Part shown: piece by piece, positions 21,746 through 27,052 of the stretch
Position numbering within the stretch: the first letter of the stretch is position 1
How the letters are laid out: every line of letters starts with the position of its first letter
Source of the DNA: Lachnospiraceae bacterium UBA1778
GTDB lineage: Bacteria > Bacillota > Clostridia > Lachnospirales > Lachnospiraceae
Reading direction: 5' to 3'
Assembly (NCBI GenBank): GCA_002315255.1
Contig: DCGM01000046.1
Location: 1-27,052, forward strand
DNA length: 27,052 nucleotides
Position numbers and translations under genes: made by a program
The notes under the pieces: generated by a model
The model's input: only the letters and a program-made list of their open reading frames with translations
The model's database searches: none
What the model was told of the DNA's origin: nothing

Positions 21746-23227
21746 ATGATCAATGATCCGAAAATCAAGAAAAGGAACCTCTGGTTCTACCCGCTCGGCA
21801 CTGTCGGCCGCGATATGATGTATAACCTTTTCACGAACTTCATCCTGCTCTTTATCCTCTACACGAAAGGGCTTACGGATGCCCAGCTCGGCGTAGTTAC
21901 CGCCATCATGGTCGGTGCCCGCGTCTTTGATGCGCTCAATGACCCGATCATGGGAAACATCATTGAACGGACCCGCACGAAATGGGGCAAGTTCAAGCCG
22001 TGGCTCGTGGCCGGCATCCTGTCGACGAGCGTCGTCATCTATCTTGCATTCAATACGGATCTCACCGGCTGGAACTTCGTCATCTTCTTCGGCGTCATCT
22101 ATTTTATGTACAGTATCACGTACACGATGAATGACATCTCCTACTGGGGAATGATTCCGGCGCTTTCGACGGACGGCGCGACGCGCGACCTCTTCACCTC
22201 CCGGACGACGCTGTTTGCAGGAATCGGCGGCACATTGGCAGGCCTCTTGATCCCGATCTTCACGACCGGTGAAAATGCGATCGGCGGCTCCGCAAATATC
22301 GCATATGGACGGATTGCATTGGTAATCGCGGTTCTCGCGCCGCTCTTCATGCTCTTCACGCTCTTCGGCGTCAGGGAAAACCGTGACGACCAGGCGACAC
22401 CGGCTACTCCGGTCAGCTTTAAGAAGATCGCGAAAACGATTCTCGGCAATGATCAGCTGCGGTGGATGTTCTTAATCTTCCTCTTCCAGCAGATCGGCGG
22501 CTCGCTCGTCGCCGGCGGTGTCGGAAGCTCGTTCGTCTATTTCCGCTACGGCTATGAAGGCGGTTACTATTCCCTTTTCTCCACAATCGGCGTGGCGGCT
22601 ACCGCGCTCCTCATGATCTTCTACCCGGTGCTTTCGAAGAAATTCAACCGGAAGAAGTTCCTCGGAATCCTGATGCTGATTGCGATCGCAGGCTATGCGC
22701 TGCAGATTATCGCAGGACTTCTCCTGCCGGCGGACATGTTCGGCTTCTGGGTCCTCACCGCAGGCTATATGTTTGCAAACCTCGGCCAGTACGGCTTCTA
22801 TCTCATCATGATGATTTCGATCATCAATACGGTCGAATATAACGAACTGAAGACCGGCCTCCGCGATGAGGCGATCATCACATCCATGCGCCCGTTCATC
22901 ACGAAGATGGGGAGCGCGCTCGTGGTCGCCTTGACCTCGCTCACCTATGTGTTAACGCGGGTCACGAGCCTCACGAACCAGATTTCCGACTTCGAGAGCA
23001 TGGTTTCGAAGGGCACGCTTACCGAAGCCGAAAAGATCACGAAGATTGCGGGCGTCATCTCCCAGGTCGAGCCCGGCCAGCAGTTAGGCCTTCTTCTCGC
23101 GATGACATTAATCCCGTTCGTCTTCACCGGACTTTCCTATCTCCTTTACATGAAGTATTACAAGCTCGATGAACAGAGATACGACGAAATCTGTGCAGAG
23201 CTTGCGGAAAAGAAAGAGCAGGCATAA
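21746..23227 (+). CDS. GPH-family (glycoside-pentoside-hexuronide) cation symporter
   Basis: Major facilitator-type membrane transporter of 493 residues with about 12 hydrophobic helices. The segment 'DALNDPIMGN' (62-71), followed by 'RTRTKWGKFKPW', is the diagnostic first cytoplasmic loop of GPH transporters such as MelB, GusB and XylP. An earlier in-frame ATG (21722) exists, but AAAGGAG at 21733-21739 sits 6 nt before the ATG at 21746, which is therefore taken as start. Substrate is probably a sugar or glycoside taken up with Na+ or H+; no glycosidase or sugar kinase is next to it to name it. It is monocistronic, ending at a perfect terminator, and divergent from the pot operon. Confidence 0.9.
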   Translation: MINDPKIKKRNLWFYPLGTVGRDMMYNLFTNFILLFILYTKGLTDAQLGVVTAIMVGARVFDALNDPIMGNIIERTRTKWGKFKPWLVAGILSTSVVIYLAFNTDLTGWNFVIFFGVIYFMYSITYTMNDISYWGMIPALSTDGATRDLFTSRTTLFAGIGGTLAGLLIPIFTTGENAIGGSANIAYGRIALVIAVLAPLFMLFTLFGVRENRDDQATPATPVSFKKIAKTILGNDQLRWMFLIFLFQQIGGSLVAGGVGSSFVYFRYGYEGGYYSLFSTIGVAATALLMIFYPVLSKKFNRKKFLGILMLIAIAGYALQIIAGLLLPADMFGFWVLTAGYMFANLGQYGFYLIMMISIINTVEYNELKTGLRDEAIITSMRPFITKMGSALVVALTSLTYVLTRVTSLTNQISDFESMVSKGTLTEAEKITKIAGVISQVEPGQQLGLLLAMTLIPFVFTGLSYLLYMKYYKLDEQRYDEICAELAEKKEQA

Positions 23228-23303
23228 GCGCTAATGCTTCGGAAACCATCTGGTGCAGATCCACGAACGCTTCGGATGGTCATCCGCCCGAAGCGGGAAC
23301 AGA

Positions 23304-23349
23304 AAAAATACCCGGCATTGCGGTCCTACATGCAATGCCGGGTATTTTT
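23304..23349 (+). terminator. Rho-independent terminator of the symporter gene
   Basis: A perfect 18-bp inverted repeat (23304-23321 with 23332-23349) with a 10-nt loop; the right arm ends in TTTTT. It lies about 80 bp after the symporter stop. Confidence 0.9.
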
Positions 23350-23371
23350 AAAAAAGGAGAAGGAGAAAAAT

Positions 23372-23413
23372 ATGATCAGTCAGACCGCAAAAATGGCGGT
23401 TTTTGCTCGATAA
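23372..23413 (+). CDS. Possible 13-codon micro-ORF with strong ribosome binding site
   Basis: ATG to TAA encodes MISQTAKMAVFAR. It is preceded by a doubled GGAGAAGGAG sequence at proper distance, but it lies directly after a strong terminator and no promoter is visible. The last half overlaps a GCAAAAA/TTTTTGC inverted repeat. It may be the remnant of a lost gene's 5' end. Function unknown. Confidence 0.2.
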   Translation: MISQTAKMAVFAR

Positions 23414-23429
23414 AAAAATAGGCGGGGAT

Positions 23430-23651
23430 TTATCGGTCCGTTTCGTTTCCGATGGAAAGAGCGGGCTTTTCTGCAGGAATATCGCCCTCTGCCAGCGCTT
23501 CTTCCGATTCCCATTCCGTTACCAGCGGGATCAGGTGCTCCGCCGAGGCGGGAGAGATCACCGGGTGGTCGTTTTTCGTGCAGCCCCGTAATACGAATGC
23601 TGCCAGAACAATCAGTAAAATGATTCCGATTTTAGAGATGAAGCGTTTCAT
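23430..23651 (-). CDS. Small hypothetical lipoprotein
   Basis: Seventy-three residues. The N-terminus MKRFISKIGIILLIVLAAF followed by VLRGC (Cys at about 24) looks like a lipoprotein signal, although Arg at -2 is unusual. The mature part (about 50 residues) is acidic and Pro/Glu-rich with no recognised domain. A TTG two codons upstream is possible, but ATG at 23651 is more natural. The ribosome binding site is weak (GGGGAT). Three tandem repeats lie immediately upstream in its leader. No family recognised. Confidence 0.55.
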   Translation of the reverse strand: MKRFISKIGIILLIVLAAFVLRGCTKNDHPVISPASAEHLIPLVTEWESEEALAEGDIPAEKPALSIGNETDR

Positions 23652-23666
23652 AAGCAATCCCCGTTA

Positions 23667-23755
23667 ACCCCTAAGAGCCTTTCCAAAAGTTTTAAAACCC
23701 CTGATAGCCTTTCCAAAAGATTTTTACCCCTAAGGGCCTTTCCAGAAGGCTTTTC
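23667..23755. repeat. Three imperfect ~30-bp tandem repeats
   Basis: Three units begin at about 23667, 23697 and 23726, all built on ACCCCTAAGAGCCTTTCCAA followed by an AAG-T-rich tail. The step is 30 bp and then 29 bp. Two to five differences separate the copies. They end about 15 bp from the small lipoprotein start and would be transcribed in its leader. Confidence 0.85.
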
Positions 23756-23823
23756 TTGATCTTATGGTCTAATCATAACGGACGATTTTGTCAGAATTGT
23801 GTACGATTTTCAAAGAAAGTTAG

Positions 23824-23872
23824 AAAAAGCCGCGTAAAAAGTGTGAAAGCACCACTTTTTACGCGGTTTTTT
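23824..23872 (-). terminator. Bidirectional terminator after the phosphatase gene
   Basis: A perfect 14-bp stem (CCGCGTAAAAAGTG at 23830-23843 with its complement at 23853-23866) has a 9-nt loop, a TTTTTT run on the plus side and AAAAA on the other. On the minus strand it would end the phosphatase transcript about 115 bp after its stop codon. Confidence 0.8.
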
Positions 23873-23988
23873 GAATAAACGCGCTATTAATGCCAGTTAC
23901 GATGAGAAAAGCTTCTTCACGCCGCTTTCGTTTGAGAATCCTCGCAAAAGGGAGCTGTTTTCATTCCTTACAGCCTTTCGAAGTAATT

Positions 23989-25131
23989 TTACTTCACGCT
24001 AAGCTTCGCCTTAAATGCGCTGATTTCATCCGCTGAAAGCCCGATTGAGAGGAGATACTCTTCCGCTTCCTTCGAAAGATCCGCTTTAGAAAGCGTCTCC
24101 ACACCAAAAAGCGTCGAAAGCGTTTTGTCGAAGGTCCGCTCTTTTACGATGCGGTACGTCTCGCTGCCCGCTTCGATCCCGTAGAAATTAAGATACGTCT
24201 TCATATAGTCCGCGCAGACTTCCGTATAGTTCGCGCCCATCAGACTTTCAAACACGGCGCAGACGACGCCGGTCCGGTCCTTTCCTTCTTTGCAATGAAT
24301 CAGGTAAGGCCCTTCATTCGCCACCATAAAGCGGACCACCGCTTTCATAGCTTCGCCGTACTCTGCGGCGGTAAAATCGTACCCCATCTCCGGGTAAAAC
24401 ATACTGCAGGCGCTGTAAGCGCTTCCGGGATACGTTTCAAACGCTTCCGCGTCTTCTTTCGAATCTGACAGGTTAATGACCGTCCGAATCCCGGTGTTCT
24501 CCATTGCCGCCTTCGCATAGGTGTTACGCCAAATGACCGGGTCGAGCGGCGAGCTGCTCCGATAAAGCCAATTCTTCGCAATTCCCGTCACATTGACCGC
24601 GCGGAAGTTCGCGAAATCCTCGTCCGAAAGCCCCGGATAATCCGCGCGTTCCAGCGACCGCGTGAGGGAACGGACCGTGTACTCTTCGAGATACCCGCCC
24701 TTTTCTAAAAGGGAAATCGTGACCTTGTCGATCGCCGCGTTCCAGCGGTAGCCCGGGTCTTCCGAAATCGTCTCCTTGACCGCGGCGCCGGTGTCCGTAG
24801 CGAAGGAGCCCATGTTAATCGCCAAGATGACCTCATTCGCTTCCGAATCGAACCGGCAGATCATCGATCCAGAATCCACGTCCGAATAGGAACTGCCGAC
24901 CGGCATCGAACACTCCGTGTCACCGACCTTCACCGCAATGATGTCACCGATCTCGATGTCCATCGCTTTTAACTCGTCAAAGGTCGTATTCACCTTCACA
25001 TTTCCATGTTTGCTGATGTCCAGAATGCCGAACGTTTTCTCGACCGGCTTCTTATCTTTGCAGCCTGCCAATGAAACCAGCAGAAGGGCTGCGAGAAGTA
25101 TTGATAGAATTCTAATAACTCTTATTTTCAT
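23989..25131 (-). CDS. Tyrosine-protein phosphatase lipoprotein with SAM-hydroxide-adenosyltransferase-like domain
   Basis: Secreted, lipid-anchored protein of 380 residues (signal peptide 1-24, lipobox SLAGC, Cys24). The C-terminal half is a bacterial tyrosine phosphatase of the Y_phosphatase3 type. The P-loop HCKEGKDRTG has catalytic Cys280 and Arg286, preceded by 'TVINLSDS' and 'RSSSPLD', the usual N-terminal motifs. Residues about 33-135 (GILDISKHGNVKVNTTFDEL, then 'SYSDVDSGSMICRF', then LAINMGSFATDTGA) resemble the C-terminal barrel of SAM-dependent halogenase/hydroxide adenosyltransferases without their catalytic N-domain. The open frame continues to 25299, but ATG 25131 is chosen because it has AGGAGAG upstream and starts a perfect lipoprotein signal. 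A target on secreted or host phosphoproteins is inference. A terminator follows. Confidence 0.85.
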   Translation of the reverse strand: MKIRVIRILSILLAALLLVSLAGCKDKKPVEKTFGILDISKHGNVKVNTTFDELKAMDIEIGDIIAVKVGDTECSMPVGSSYSDVDSGSMICRFDSEANEVILAINMGSFATDTGAAVKETISEDPGYRWNAAIDKVTISLLEKGGYLEEYTVRSLTRSLERADYPGLSDEDFANFRAVNVTGIAKNWLYRSSSPLDPVIWRNTYAKAAMENTGIRTVINLSDSKEDAEAFETYPGSAYSACSMFYPEMGYDFTAAEYGEAMKAVVRFMVANEGPYLIHCKEGKDRTGVVCAVFESLMGANYTEVCADYMKTYLNFYGIEAGSETYRIVKERTFDKTLSTLFGVETLSKADLSKEAEEYLLSIGLSADEISAFKAKLSVK

Positions 25132-25144
25132 GTTCTCTCCTATA

Positions 25145-25186
25145 TTAGTTAACTGCTTCTCCTGTTTAGTTAACTGTTTCTCCTGT
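25145..25186. repeat. Two 21-bp tandem repeats upstream of the phosphatase start
   Basis: TTAGTTAACTGCTTCTCCTGT (25145-25165) is repeated at 25166-25186 with one change. On the minus strand each copy supplies an AGGAGAA and a GTTAAC palindrome, and a further AGGAGAG precedes the real start. The repeat is 7 codons long in the upstream extension of the frame (KQEKQLT). Confidence 0.85.
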
Positions 25187-25229
25187 ATCCAAATAAACGG
25201 GGATGGTTCTCCGGATTTCGCCATCCCCT

Positions 25230-25688
25230 TCAAGTACCAGATAACTTCGTAATGCGTAAGCGGCAGATTCCGAAAAGGACCGCAAATGCCAGAAGACAAT
25301 AATGCTTTAAAAGGATTGCCGACAGGATGAAAATCGCCGTAGGAATCAGCGCGAGCTCCATTCTGGTTTTCAGCGTTTTCTTCTGGAATTTAACCTCCCG
25401 AAAATACACAATCCAAATTATATAATACGCGAGAATCAATGCGGAATTCAGCACGAGGTAAAGCACAAATCCCGTGCCGCTGTCGAACCCGAATTTCCAG
25501 ACAAACAGCGGAAGCCACATCAGGATGATGCAGCCGTATCTTCCGACCTGCTCACAAAGAAGCAGAAACTTTGGAATCTGTGTGCCCGTGGGTGTCTGAT
25601 TTTTCGTTTTGACCGCATATATGATATTCGGAATCAGAATGAGAAGGACAATGATTCCTCCAAAAAGATTGATCCATCCGAAATCCAT
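25230..25688 (-). CDS. Hypothetical small membrane protein
   Basis: Integral membrane protein of 152 residues with about four to five hydrophobic segments (about 4-25, 45-65, 72-93, 112-148), short loops and a basic C-terminus. No domain recognised. TTG at 25703 would give a longer frame, but GGGAGGTG sits 5-6 nt before the ATG at 25688. It lies between the unknown gene pair and the phosphatase, all in the same direction. Confidence 0.7.
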   Translation of the reverse strand: MDFGWINLFGGIIVLLILIPNIIYAVKTKNQTPTGTQIPKFLLLCEQVGRYGCIILMWLPLFVWKFGFDSGTGFVLYLVLNSALILAYYIIWIVYFREVKFQKKTLKTRMELALIPTAIFILSAILLKHYCLLAFAVLFGICRLRITKLSGT

Positions 25689-25757
25689 CGTGACACCTCC
25701 CAAAGGACTCTATAGATGCTCTGTTCGCGCAAATGAACACGCCCGGTTATGCCCTCA

Positions 25758-26390
25758 TCAGCATGGGAACCAATGCTCTTCATTCTTTAAGAAAAGCCCG
25801 TTCCGCCCGATGGCAAAAGCATGTAGGTTTCCGTCCTTCTCCCACGAATGCTTAAAACTCTCCAGCGGGATGATCGAAAACGGTTCCGTCTGCGGGGGGC
25901 GCTCTTCAGAAATATCCACGCATCTAGGCGGAAAGTCTGAGCACTCCCAGCCGGTTTGGATGGTCAGTAAAGAAGAAATTTCCCATACAGCCCGTGCAAG
26001 CTGTTCTAAGCGTTCCATTTTATTCTGTTCTTTCTCAAACTGAACAGGATTGTTCTCGAGAGCGGCGAGATCGTACTCAGGAATGACAAGCTCCGCAAAA
26101 AACGTGCTGTTTTTCCGTTCATTAAGAACAAAAAGCCGCATTTCGGAAAAATCCGGATCATCAAACAGCATCTGCTTATAGTCGTGCGAATGATGCGTAG
26201 TATAGCCTAAGACGAAATCCGCATCCAGCTTTTTCTGGTTCCATCCGACGATCTCATTAAAAGAATCATCTTCAAAGCCCCAATACCCGGATTTAAAAAC
26301 CAAGCCTGCGCGAAGGAGCGACTGATAAAAGTCCGTCAACGCGGCTGGTTCTTTTTTTATTTCAAACGACAGGTTAAAATAGGCCGGCAT
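25758..26390 (-). CDS. Hypothetical cytosolic protein
   Basis: Soluble protein of 210 residues, rich in aromatic and acidic residues, with no signal peptide or membrane segment. Segments such as 'SGYWGFEDDSFNEIVGWNQKK' and 'FSEMRLFVLNERKNSTFFAELVIPEYDL' suggest a mixed alpha/beta domain. The size, acidity and variable context resemble immunity-protein families, but I do not recognise it. The frame continues upstream to 26477 inside the neighbouring gene. The ATG at 26390 is chosen because GAAGGAA lies just upstream and it begins 4 bp after the stop of the 129-residue gene, so the two are probably translated together. Confidence 0.7.
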   Translation of the reverse strand: MPAYFNLSFEIKKEPAALTDFYQSLLRAGLVFKSGYWGFEDDSFNEIVGWNQKKLDADFVLGYTTHHSHDYKQMLFDDPDFSEMRLFVLNERKNSTFFAELVIPEYDLAALENNPVQFEKEQNKMERLEQLARAVWEISSLLTIQTGWECSDFPPRCVDISEERPPQTEPFSIIPLESFKHSWEKDGNLHAFAIGRNGLFLKNEEHWFPC

Positions 26391-26394
26391 CTTC

Positions 26395-26784
26395 TTATTC
26401 CTTCTCGGAATAGCTCCAGCAGAAACCGTCCAAACGAAGCTTCTCATAATGTCCGGAGAGATCGTCATTGTCGACAAAGTTTACACAGGAGGCACATTTC
26501 GTCCTCACCACCTCGCGAAGCCGCTCTTCATATTCTTTTCGGGAAAGAACGGTCGCTTCCACTTCTTCAAAAGTGTGATAGCAGGCGGGGTTCAGATAAA
26601 CCACGGTGCTCTCCTCTTCGATGAAATAGGGGGCCACGCAATGCTCCTGCTCAAGCCGGGTCATCTTAAAAAAACGAACGGTCGAACGGTTAAAAAAATC
26701 AGCCAGCTCATCAATGTTCGTGATTCCTTCCGGATAAGAATAGTAAAGGTAGTCAATCTTAACGATTTTAGTCTTCTGTTCCAT
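26395..26784 (-). CDS. Hypothetical protein with C-x2-C motif
   Basis: Soluble protein of 129 residues with no recognised family. The first half has 'TNIDELADFFNRSTVRFFKMTRLEQEHCVAPYFI', the second ends in 'RTKCASCVNFVDNDD' and 'GFCWSYSEKE'. Three Cys and a His suggest a possible small metal site. ATG with AGAGGAAAA upstream. First of a two-gene unit with the 210-residue protein 4 bp downstream. A weak promoter (TTGCTT-17-CATACT, about 26836-26864) may serve it. Confidence 0.7.
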   Translation of the reverse strand: MEQKTKIVKIDYLYYSYPEGITNIDELADFFNRSTVRFFKMTRLEQEHCVAPYFIEEESTVVYLNPACYHTFEEVEATVLSRKEYEERLREVVRTKCASCVNFVDNDDLSGHYEKLRLDGFCWSYSEKE

Positions 26785-26856
26785 CTGTTTTTCCTCTTAA
26801 AAAAATATAATCTGATGAATACATCTGTTTTTATAGTATGTCACGGATTAACAGAA

Positions 26857-26934
26857 AAAGCAAGTCGCCTAAAGGTATAAACGAAGAGCAAAAAAAAAGC
26901 AATTCGCATGAAGGTATAAACAAAGAGCAAAAGA
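26857..26934. repeat. Two 39-bp tandem repeats
   Basis: Two copies (26857-26895 and 26896-26934), built on the core AAGGTATAAACGAAGAGCAA, differ at about six positions. They lie between the tRNA terminator and the 129-residue gene. The unit length is 13 codons, so a plus-strand frame through them stays open, but that frame runs into the tRNA and is not called as a gene. Confidence 0.8.
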
Positions 26935-26970
26935 AAAAAGACCGGCATTTCCGCAATGACGAAAACGCCG
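26934..26970 (-). terminator. Rho-independent terminator of the tRNA
   Basis: An 11-bp stem with two G-U pairs (26960-26970 with 26943-26953), a 6-nt loop and a minus-strand TTTTTT run (26939-26934). It lies 15 bp after the tRNA 3' end. Confidence 0.75.
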
Positions 26971-26985
26971 ATCTTCTGACTGGAA

Positions 26986-27052
26986 TGGACCCTCAGGGAC
27001 TCGAACCCGGGACCGACCGGTTATGAGCCGGTTGCTCTAACCAACTGAGCTA
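26986..27052 (-). tRNA. tRNA with CAU anticodon (Met or Ile2), partial
   Basis: Minus-strand tRNA cut at its 5' end by the window edge; 67 of about 74 nt are present. The D-arm TAGCTCAGTTGGTTAGAGC, the anticodon stem ACCGG/CCGGT with loop CTCATAA (anticodon CAT at 27025-27023), the T-loop TTCGAGT and the acceptor 3' strand AGGGTCC with discriminator A are visible. CCA is not encoded. The acceptor sequence resembles tRNA-Ile2, whose C34 is modified by TilS to read AUA, as well as some elongator tRNA-Met. Without the 5' acceptor strand I cannot decide. The T-stem has one C-U mismatch (27009/26995). Confidence 0.85.

Larger units (their letters stand above)
23652..23988. other. Intergenic region with tandem repeats and terminator
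   Basis: This 337-bp stretch without a gene holds three ~30-bp repeats (23667-23755), a weak minus-strand promoter candidate (TTGAAA-17-CAAAAT at about 23775-23810) and the bidirectional hairpin at 23824-23872. Nothing else is recognised between 23873 and 23988. Confidence 0.55.

Noticed and set aside
23667..23755. CRISPR array
   Set aside because: The three units are contiguous imperfect tandem repeats without unique spacers, and no cas gene is present.
25132..25299. N-terminal extension of the phosphatase frame
   Set aside because: It would bury the lipoprotein signal inside the protein. The internal ATG has AGGAGAG and a normal signal peptide.
26838..27026. 62-codon plus-strand frame over the 39-bp repeats
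   Set aside because: Lys/Glu-rich repeat translation, no ribosome binding site, and it runs into the antisense strand of the tRNA.

Overview
The window looks like a chromosomal segment of a Clostridia-class Firmicute, most likely a Lachnospiraceae member. The grounds are strong AGGAGG-type ribosome binding sites, TTG starts, Gram-positive-style lipoproteins, sigma-A promoters close to TTGACA/TATAAT, a recJ-relA-MBL-hemZ neighbourhood and an XRE/cupin-potABCD operon. Base composition is roughly balanced by eye. Nearly every gene is on the minus strand. The exceptions are a SUKH gene at the left edge and a sugar symporter at about 21.7-23.2 kb. I see no transposase, integrase, phage gene or CRISPR array.

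Layout, in minus-strand transcription order from the right. A CAU-anticodon tRNA (cut by the window edge) ends at its own terminator. Next come two overlapping unknown genes, a small membrane protein, a lipoprotein tyrosine phosphatase with a second N-terminal domain, and a tiny lipoprotein preceded by three ~30-bp tandem repeats. A plus-strand GPH-family symporter is divergent from the polyamine operon (XRE-cupin regulator, potA, potB, potC, potD). That operon has a clear promoter, a three-part inverted-repeat operator just downstream of it, and a strong terminator after potD.

A perfect-consensus promoter (TTGACA-17-TATAAT) at 16615-16643 then opens a long co-directional block. It holds a heterodimeric ABC exporter with one degenerate ATP site, an OmpR-type response regulator and histidine kinase, a VTC-type polyphosphate polymerase, a DUF4956 membrane protein, recJ, relA (with its own promoter inside the end of recJ), a terminator-like attenuator, an MBL hydrolase, hemZ, and a CotH-kinase lipoprotein that ends head-to-head with the SUKH gene.

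The most interesting feature is that the three partners of the recurrent CotH / VTC / DUF4956 association are all here, but split. VTC-DUF4956 lie directly upstream, and CotH directly downstream, of a housekeeping recJ-relA-MBL-hemZ cassette. This puts a predicted polyphosphate-making enzyme and a secreted kinase-like protein in one directional array with the (p)ppGpp synthetase/hydrolase. A joint stress or envelope function is inference. Other leads are the three-half-site operator of the polyamine operon, a possible small RNA between the ABC and pot operons, and several short tandem repeats placed exactly in leaders.
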